Source: Desulfobulbaceae bacterium (GTDB lineage Bacteria; Desulfobacterota; Desulfobulbia; Desulfobulbales; Desulfobulbaceae). Taken from it: DNA of 48,185 bases. The stretch covers positions 1-48,185 of the forward strand of contig WFUT01000062.1 in the NCBI GenBank assembly GCA_015484845.1. Reading direction: 5' to 3'. Under the pieces are notes generated by a model that searched no databases, was not told the DNA's origin, and was given only the letters and a program-made list of their open reading frames with translations. Shown piece by piece: positions 42,709 through 48,185 of the stretch. A program made the translations under genes and the position numbers. The stretch's first letter is position 1, and every line of letters starts with the position of its first letter.

Positions 42709-43979
42709 GGCCGGTAGCCGATCACCGCATAGTCACGGGCACAGGAGAGCAGGTCATTGAGCCGGGCCGCCAGCTCGGGCGCCTCGTCTTCGGGCAGGCG
42801 GGCGCCGGGCTCGTGCGGATGGAGGAACTTCAGCTCCACCCGCGAAAACCCCCGGTACTCGAGGAAGAACTTCTGGGTCTCCGGGTAGAGGGGCCGTTTA
42901 TGGGTGGGATCGGCATAGAAGTTACAGGCCCCGACCAGGAGGTTCTGCGGATTGGGGGTCTCGAAGATGGCCACGCCGCCCGGCCGCAGGACCCGCACCG
43001 CCTCGCCGTAGAGTTCCAGCTGCGTCTCCATGGGCAGGTGCTCGATGATATGGAAGCCGGTGACCGCGCCCAGGCTGGCCTCGGGCAGGGAGCGCAGGTG
43101 GGCGATGGCGTCGCCGGTCTCCACGGCCAGGCCCCGTTCGCGGCACTGGTGGGCCAGGGTATCGTTAAGGTCCACGCCGCGACCGGCCAGCCCCTCGTCA
43201 CGCAGCAGCTCCAGCCACTCGCCCCGGCCGCAGCCGATATCCAGCACCGGCTGCTCCTCGCTGCCGGCACCGGCGGCACGCAGGATATCCAGGTAGACGC
43301 GCAGCCGCTCGCGGATCTCCCCGCGCGTGCCACGGAACTTGTCTTCAAAGGTGACATAGAGGGAGTCGAGCAGGTGCCCTTTCTCACGGACAAATTCGCC
43401 CAGCTCCTCCTGGCTGAAGGTCTCGGGCAGGCAGCGCCTGGCCTCGTCCAGAAACAGGCTGATGCGGCGCTCCTGCATGACCAGGCTGGCCTTGAGATAG
43501 CCGATCAGGTGGTCCTTTTCCCGGTCGCGCCGGGCCAGTTCCGCAAGCTGCCCGGCCTGCTCCTCCAGGCGGGCATCGAGCCGGCGCACGGTCTGGTCCG
43601 TAAACCGGTTCATATCCCGGATCCCGTTCAGGGTGATGCGCAGGGCATGGAGAATGGCGCTGTTGAAGTCACGCTGGGGCACGGTGATCACCCGGCCGAA
43701 GTAGAGGATCACCCTGCCCACCCCGCGCACCAGCCAGCGCACCGAGCGGCGGTAGTTGAGAAAGGTGGAGAGCCGGGCACCGGCATCCACGTTCTGCTGG
43801 GCCACGTCCAGGGTGGCGGAGAGCTGGGCCCACTGGTAGGGATTGTTGGTCTCGCCCTCCTGGGCCGCCGCAGCCTCGCTGCCGCCGGTCTCGACCTTCT
43901 GCCGCTGCCGGTCCACCTCTTTCTGGACCAGGGCCAGCAGTTCGGCCACATCGATCCTGGGATTGTTCGATTCGATCAT
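42705..43979 (-). CDS. Coiled-coil SAM methyltransferase, likely O-antigen chain terminator
   Basis: 424 residues. The N-terminal 120 residues contain SFLNYRRS-like text (FLNYRRSVRWLVRGVGR) with an amphipathic helix. About 125-180 is predicted coiled coil (TVRRLDARLEEQAGQLAELA). The class I methyltransferase core follows: VLDIGCGRGEWLELL (SAM motif I, 245-259), GRGVDLND (motif II acidic residue) and FHIIEHLPMETQLELYG. VRVLRPGGVAIFETPNP and NFYADPTHKRPLYPE are typical of the WbdD-like group. WbdD-type enzymes methylate the non-reducing end of ABC-exported O-antigens, which stops growth and is recognised by the Wzt tail. Here the gene overlaps the wzt gene by 4 bases and Wzt has such a tail, so this role is strongly suggested. 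A kinase domain, present in some WbdD proteins, is absent. Confidence 0.82.
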   Translation of the reverse strand: MIESNNPRIDVAELLALVQKEVDRQRQKVETGGSEAAAAQEGETNNPYQWAQLSATLDVAQQNVDAGARLSTFLNYRRSVRWLVRGVGRVILYFGRVITVPQRDFNSAILHALRITLNGIRDMNRFTDQTVRRLDARLEEQAGQLAELARRDREKDHLIGYLKASLVMQERRISLFLDEARRCLPETFSQEELGEFVREKGHLLDSLYVTFEDKFRGTRGEIRERLRVYLDILRAAGAGSEEQPVLDIGCGRGEWLELLRDEGLAGRGVDLNDTLAHQCRERGLAVETGDAIAHLRSLPEASLGAVTGFHIIEHLPMETQLELYGEAVRVLRPGGVAIFETPNPQNLLVGACNFYADPTHKRPLYPETQKFFLEYRGFSRVELKFLHPHEPGARLPEDEAPELAARLNDLLSCARDYAVIGYRP

Positions 43980-45208
43980 GATGTTTCCTTTTTCACCTCG
44001 ACTTCGGCAGGCAGGGAGGCCAGGCCGACAAAGGACGGGCCGCTACCGGGCACGACCTGGAAGACCAGGCACCGGTCCCACCAGTCGCAGTTTTCGATCA
44101 GGTGCGAGTCACCCGGATGCACGGCCACGCTGAGGGAGTAATTGCCCGGCCCCAGGTTGAGGACCAGGGAAAAGGCGGCCTCCAGGGTGTCGCCCGGCGC
44201 GCAGGCCGGCGTGGCCGCGCCCAGGTGAAACGAGTTGATGCCAAAGACATCGCCGCCCATCCGGTCCCGGACCAGGATACCCACCGTGGGATTGTCCATG
44301 GACTTGCGGAAGCGAACCCGGCAGCGGATCACGGCCGCATCGCCCACGCTGAAGGCCCGGGCCGTCTCCCCTGCCCTGTTCTCCATCTCCACGGACTCGA
44401 TGCGCACGTTGCCGGTGCCGGAACGGGTGGAGATGCCGTCTTCCCCCTCCAGCTGCCGGATCTCCTCCTCGGAGCTGGCCCGGGCGATGCGGGCGTTGTA
44501 GTAGTCCAGCACCGAGTCGCTGGGCCCGTCCTGGAGGATGACGCCGTCCTCGATGAGCAGGGCCCGTTCGCAGAGGGACTTGACCGCGCCGGGATCGTGG
44601 GAGACAAAGAGCAGCGTGGTGCCCTGTTCCCGGAAGGAGCGGATCCGTTCGATGCACTTGTGCTGAAAGTAGGCGTCGCCCACGGACAGGGCCTCGTCCA
44701 CGATCAGGATCTCCGGCCGGACGGCCGTGGCCGCGGAAAAGGCGAGCCGCACCTGCATGCCGGTGGAATAGACCCGCATGGGCTGGTCAAAGTAGTCGCC
44801 CAGCTCGGAGAACTCGGCGATCCTCGGCAGCAGTTCGTGGCTCTCCTCGGTGGTGAGCCCCATCATCTGGCAGGTCATCTTGGCGTTGACCCGGCCGGAG
44901 AAATCCATGTGCGAGCCCATGCCCAGCTCGAGCAGGGCCGAAAGCCGGCCCCGCGTCTCCATGCTGCCGCAGGTGGGCACGCTGGTCCGGGTCAGCAGCT
45001 TAAGCAGGGTGGACTTGCCGGCCCCGTTACGACCGATGATGCCCACCGCCTCGCCGGACTGCACCTCGAAGCTGATGTCGCGCAGCACCCAGCGTTCCTC
45101 GTGCAGGATCCTGCGGCCGCCGCTGAGCCATTCCCCGAGCCGGGCCCAGCGGCTGGGATAGCGCTTGTACTTCTTGCCCAGGTGGCGGGCTACGATCTCA
45201 CCACTCAC
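43976..45208 (-). CDS. wzt: O-antigen ABC transporter ATPase with C-terminal glycan-binding domain
   Basis: 410 residues. ATPase: Walker A GIIGRNGAGKSTLLKLL (59-66), Q-loop-like segment near 90-115, signature YSTGMQVRLAFS (near 147-158; usually YSSGM), Walker B ILIVDEALSVGD and the switch histidine SHD. This is the polysaccharide-export (ABC2) type with the WARLGEWLSGG N-terminal insertion. From about residue 265 to 400 a beta-sandwich domain follows (RIESVEMENRAGETARAF, VGILVRDRMGGDVFGINSFH, NLGPGNYSLSVAVHPGD), the carbohydrate-binding Wzt-C domain that recognises the capped chain end. It overlaps the permease and methyltransferase genes by 4 bases each. It drives export of the finished glycan across the inner membrane. 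Confidence 0.92.
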   Translation of the reverse strand: MSGEIVARHLGKKYKRYPSRWARLGEWLSGGRRILHEERWVLRDISFEVQSGEAVGIIGRNGAGKSTLLKLLTRTSVPTCGSMETRGRLSALLELGMGSHMDFSGRVNAKMTCQMMGLTTEESHELLPRIAEFSELGDYFDQPMRVYSTGMQVRLAFSAATAVRPEILIVDEALSVGDAYFQHKCIERIRSFREQGTTLLFVSHDPGAVKSLCERALLIEDGVILQDGPSDSVLDYYNARIARASSEEEIRQLEGEDGISTRSGTGNVRIESVEMENRAGETARAFSVGDAAVIRCRVRFRKSMDNPTVGILVRDRMGGDVFGINSFHLGAATPACAPGDTLEAAFSLVLNLGPGNYSLSVAVHPGDSHLIENCDWWDRCLVFQVVPGSGPSFVGLASLPAEVEVKKETS

Positions 45209-45996
45209 AGTTCATCCACCATTTCGGCCGAAAGCCTGTTGAACACCATGAAGCCGGCGACCAGGGCCAGCAGGGCGCCCACTGCATGGGGAATGAAGTG
45301 GGACCACTGCGGCCACTGGTGATAAAGGATGATATGCTGGTAGGCCAGGACCAGCGAGGTCAGGGGATTGAGCCAGATGAGACTGCGCACCCGCTCCGGC
45401 AGGATCGTCGCCGGATAGACAATGGGCGTGAACCAGAACCAGAACTGCAGTACCACGTTCAGGAACTGGCCCACGTCGCGGAAAAAGACATTGATCGAGC
45501 CCAGGAGGATACCCAGGCCGATGACAAAGAGCTGCTGAATGACCAGGAGCGGGATGAAGGCCAGGACCACCCAACCGGGAAAGCGGCCGGTCAGGGCCAG
45601 GAAGCCCAGGAAGATGGTGAAGATGATCACAAAGTTGATGGTCGAAGAGAGAAAGGCGATCACCGGCAGGGTGATGCGCGGAAAATTCACCTTCTTGATC
45701 AGGGCGGCCTGGTCCAGGAAGATATTGGGGAAGCGGCCAAGCAGCTCGATGAAGTAGGTCCAGGGCAGGAGACCGGCGCAGATGAACATGCCGTAGGCCA
45801 TGGAATCGTCGATGCCGGGCAGCTTGGCCCGCATGACCCGGGAGAAGATCACGGTGTAGATGAAGATCATGGCCAGGGGGTTGAGCACCGACCAGAGGCT
45901 GCCCAGGAGCGAGCCCAGATACCTGCTGCGAAACTCGCGCGCCACCATGGAGATGACAAAACCGCGGTAGTGCCAGAGGGCCCGTAACCGTTCCAT
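45205..45996 (-). CDS. wzm: O-antigen ABC transporter permease
   Basis: 263 residues with six helices of the ABC2 membrane type: MVAREFRSRYLGSLLGSLW, VLNPLAMIFIYTVIFS, YGMFICAGLLPWTYF, QAALIKKVNFPRITLPV, NVVLQFWFWFTPIVYP, LIWLNPLTSLVLAYQ. These features (the Q/E-A-x-L-I-K-K-x-x-F-P region, F-T-P-I-V-Y) are strongly typical of Wzm/TagG-like exporters. A strong GGAGGAGGAG lies before the ATG at 45996. It pairs with the ATPase gene, whose start overlaps its stop. It moves undecaprenyl-diphosphate-linked glycan to the periplasm. Confidence 0.92.
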   Translation of the reverse strand: MERLRALWHYRGFVISMVAREFRSRYLGSLLGSLWSVLNPLAMIFIYTVIFSRVMRAKLPGIDDSMAYGMFICAGLLPWTYFIELLGRFPNIFLDQAALIKKVNFPRITLPVIAFLSSTINFVIIFTIFLGFLALTGRFPGWVVLAFIPLLVIQQLFVIGLGILLGSINVFFRDVGQFLNVVLQFWFWFTPIVYPATILPERVRSLIWLNPLTSLVLAYQHIILYHQWPQWSHFIPHAVGALLALVAGFMVFNRLSAEMVDEL

Positions 45997-46008
45997 CTCC
46001 TCCTCCCG

Positions 46009-46980
46009 TTACCGGCCAGCGGCCTGCCGGCAGGCGTTCACCATCATGCGGGCGACATCGGGCATGAAGGAACGCGCCTGCCAGCCGAGCCGGCGGGCCG
46101 CCTTGGCAGGGCTTGCCAGGGAAAGCATGATATCGGTGGGCCGGAGGAGATCCGGGTTCTGTTCGACATGGTCATGCCAGTCCAGGTCCAGGGAGGCAAA
46201 GACCTCGCGGACAAAATCCTCCAGGGCATGGGTGCGGCCCGTGGCCACTATGTAGTCGTCGGCCCGATCCTGCTGCAGCATCAGCCACATGGCCTCCACG
46301 TACTCGGGCGCCCAGCCCCAGTCTCGGCGGACCGAGATGTTGCCCAGCCGGAGCTTCTCCCTGCTGCCGGCGGCGATCCGGCAGGCGGCGGAGACGATCT
46401 TCTGGGTGACGAACCGCTCCGGCCTGAGCGGCGACTCGTGGTTGAACAGGATACCGGAGCAGGCAAAGATACCATAGGCCTCGCGGTAGTTGGCCACCTC
46501 CCAGAAGGCAGCCGCCTTGGCCACGGCATAGGGACTGCGGGGCCGGAAGGGGGTCTCCTCGGTGGCGGGCACGCCGCCGGTGTTGCCGAAGCACTCGGAG
46601 GAACCGGCATTGTAGAACCGCAGGTCCATGCCGAGAAAACGGATGGCCTCCAGCAGGTTGAGGGTGCCGATGGAGATGGACTCGAAGGTCTCCACCGGCT
46701 GGTCAAAGGAGAGCCCCACCGAGCTCTGGCCGGCCAGGTTGTAGATCTCGTCAGGCGCGTACTCCCGGAGCACCTGCAGGACACTCCGGAAGTCCACCAG
46801 GCTGGCCGAGGCCACCTCCACCCGGTCGCGGATCCCGAGCCGCTTCAGGTTGTGGAACGAGGAGATCTGGGCGTCGCGGGATGTGCCCACCACCCGGTAG
46901 CCCTTGTCCAGGAGCAAGCGGGCGAGATAGCTGCCATCCTGGCCCGAGACGCCGAATATGAGTGCTGTTTTCTGTGCCAC
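46009..46980 (-). CDS. GMD-like GDP-sugar dehydratase/reductase, second copy
   Basis: About 323 residues from a GTG at 46980 (a TTG at 46983 is possible); a reading from 47091 would overlap gmd and add an unlikely basic leader. TALIFGVSGQDGSYLARLLL is the Rossmann motif. LRFYNAGSSECFGN (Ser/Glu) and SPYAVAKAAAFWE (Tyr/Lys) hold the catalytic residues. [40 protein letters not shown] and LRPTDIMLSLASPAKAARRLGW follow GDP-mannose 4,6-dehydratase closely, so it is a paralogue of gmd next door. Such pairs either make a GDP-4-keto-6-deoxy sugar twice or split dehydration and reduction (as for GDP-rhamnose or GDP-6-deoxytalose). I cannot decide from sequence. It lies 12 bases before wzm and 68 bases after gmd. 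Confidence 0.82.
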   Translation of the reverse strand: MAQKTALIFGVSGQDGSYLARLLLDKGYRVVGTSRDAQISSFHNLKRLGIRDRVEVASASLVDFRSVLQVLREYAPDEIYNLAGQSSVGLSFDQPVETFESISIGTLNLLEAIRFLGMDLRFYNAGSSECFGNTGGVPATEETPFRPRSPYAVAKAAAFWEVANYREAYGIFACSGILFNHESPLRPERFVTQKIVSAACRIAAGSREKLRLGNISVRRDWGWAPEYVEAMWLMLQQDRADDYIVATGRTHALEDFVREVFASLDLDWHDHVEQNPDLLRPTDIMLSLASPAKAARRLGWQARSFMPDVARMMVNACRQAAGR

Positions 46981-47048
46981 CAATGGTTTCCCGGCGACAG
47001 CGGACCCGGGACGGGCGCGCTGTCGTCTGCTGCAGGTTTCTCGTCGTG

Positions 47049-48155
47049 CTACTCGTAGTAATTCTTGACCGCAAAACCCTCGCGCCGGCACATGGCGTCG
47101 CGCCGGGCCTCTTCCAGGTCAAAGCGGACCATCTCGGCCACCAGGTCCTGGAAACTGGTCCTGGGCTCCCAGCCGAGCTTCTCCTTGGCCTTGGCCGGAT
47201 CGCCGAGCAGGGACTCCACCTCGGTGGGCCGGAAGTAACGGGGATCGACCCGGACAATGGTCTTGCCGACCAGCTTTTGCTCCGGTGCCTCGACCACGGT
47301 GCCGGTCTCGTCCACGCCGCTGCCGTTCCACTCGAGCCTGATCCCCAGTTCCCGGGCCGCCGCCTCGACAAACTCCCGGACCGAGTGCTGCACCCCGGTG
47401 GCGATGACATAGTCCTCGGGTTCCTCCTGCTGCAGCATCAGCCACTGCATCTCCACGTAGTCGCGGGCATGGCCCCAGTCCCGCTTGGCATCCAGGTTGC
47501 CCAGGTAAAAACAGTCGTCAATGCCCAGGTAGATCCTGGCCAGCGCCCGGGTGATCTTGCGGGTGACAAAGGTCTCGCCGCGGACCGGCGACTCGTGGTT
47601 GAAGAGGATGCCGTTACAGGCATAGATGCCATAGGCCTCGCGGTAATTGACCGTGATCCAGTAGGCGTACAGCTTGGCCACCGCGTAGGGCGAACGGGGA
47701 TAAAACGGCGTTGTCTCGCGCTGGGGGACCTCCTGCACCTTGCCGAACAGCTCCGAGGTGGAGGCCTGGTAGAAGCGGGTCCTGCCGGCCAGGCCCATGG
47801 AGCGGATGGTCTCCAGGATGCGCAGGGTGCCCAGGGCGTCGGAGTTGGCCGTGTACTCGGGCTCCTCGAAGGAGACCTGCACGTGCGACTGGGCCGCCAG
47901 GTTGTAGATCTCGTCGGGCTGTACCTTCTGGATAATGTGGATCAGGCTGGAGGAGTCGGTCAGGTCGCCATGGTGGAGGATAAACGTGCGCTCCTGCTCG
48001 TGGGGATCCTGGTAGAGATGATCGATCCGGTCGGTGTTGAACAGTGAGCTGCGGCGCTTGATCCCGTGCACCTCGTATCCCTTGCCCAGCAGGAACTCGG
48101 AGAGGTAGGCGCCGTCCTGGCCGGTGACACCGGTAATAAGTGCTTTTTTCTTCAT
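47049..48155 (-). CDS. gmd: GDP-mannose 4,6-dehydratase
   Basis: 368 residues from the ATG at 48155, with AAGGAAATTCC before it; an ATG at 48176 would add seven residues. [83 protein letters not shown] (Thr/Glu), [18 protein letters not shown] (Tyr/Lys), [40 protein letters not shown] and the late [18 protein letters not shown] are diagnostic. It converts GDP-D-mannose to GDP-4-keto-6-deoxy-mannose, the parent of GDP-rhamnose, fucose, talose and perosamine types. It is the first gene of the operon seen here; its promoter would lie in or beyond the remaining 30 bases of the window. Confidence 0.95.
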   Translation of the reverse strand: MKKKALITGVTGQDGAYLSEFLLGKGYEVHGIKRRSSLFNTDRIDHLYQDPHEQERTFILHHGDLTDSSSLIHIIQKVQPDEIYNLAAQSHVQVSFEEPEYTANSDALGTLRILETIRSMGLAGRTRFYQASTSELFGKVQEVPQRETTPFYPRSPYAVAKLYAYWITVNYREAYGIYACNGILFNHESPVRGETFVTRKITRALARIYLGIDDCFYLGNLDAKRDWGHARDYVEMQWLMLQQEEPEDYVIATGVQHSVREFVEAAARELGIRLEWNGSGVDETGTVVEAPEQKLVGKTIVRVDPRYFRPTEVESLLGDPAKAKEKLGWEPRTSFQDLVAEMVRFDLEEARRDAMCRREGFAVKNYYE

Positions 48156-48185
48156 GGAATTTCCTTGCCGCGGCAATTGTGCAAC

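Noticed and set aside
46981-47091. N-terminal extension of the second GMD-like protein
   Set aside because: The added residues are basic and cysteine-rich without family similarity and would overlap gmd; the family start is at the GTG at 46980.

Overview
The window is high-GC DNA (roughly 60-65% by eye) packed with genes for making, exporting and decorating a cell-surface glycan. There are no tRNAs, rRNAs, CRISPR arrays or phage genes. The ABC-exported O-antigen set, lipoprotein signal, LAB_N protein and hybrid histidine kinase point to a Gram-negative bacterium. The overall style (HEAT/HD-GYP pair, DUF2079, many membrane glycosyltransferases) fits Desulfobacterota, perhaps the Desulfobulbales, but that is an inference and not proven by any marker gene here.

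Left part, minus strand (1-7515): a GT-C-like membrane glycosyltransferase with a lectin-like tail (7515-4669), a compact MITE-like element (4369-4615), then a co-directional set: UbiA prenyltransferase of the polyprenyl-phosphate phosphoribosyltransferase type, HAD-IB phosphatase, propeller lipoprotein, and a YfhO-like membrane protein that runs off the left edge. UbiA plus HAD could supply a polyprenyl-phospho-pentose donor used by GT-C enzymes.

Middle part, plus strand (7803-26392): a secreted four-blade propeller protein; two tandem SGNH esterases, the second with a CFI-box C-terminal tail; a GT-C-like protein; a HEAT-repeat/HD-GYP regulatory pair; a second UbiA; a GT-C with an F5/8-type-C-like tail; a GT2/LAB_N/DUF2079 cassette of the sort that transfers sugars from polyprenyl phosphate; and a PAS hybrid histidine kinase overlapping a periplasmic solute-binding protein.

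Right part, minus strand (48155-26399): what looks like one long O-antigen operon with many 4-bp start/stop overlaps. In transcription order: gmd and a second GMD-like gene (GDP-deoxyhexose), Wzm/Wzt with a glycan-binding tail, a coiled-coil methyltransferase likely to cap and terminate the chain, a double GT4, a very large YfhO-like protein with duplicated beta-sandwich modules, glpD, a GT4, asparagine synthetase, an SDR epimerase, a hexapeptide acyltransferase, two LPG_synthase_TM proteins (one fused to a TolB-like propeller) and an ArnC/DPM-like GT2. The two halves converge at 26392/26399 with only six bases between the genes.

The strongest points of novelty are the flippase-like/propeller fusion, a recurring YGPY beta-sandwich module on unrelated GT-C scaffolds, the twin UbiA branches with one HAD phosphatase, the N-terminal module shared by the HEAT and HD-GYP proteins, and the MITE-like element.
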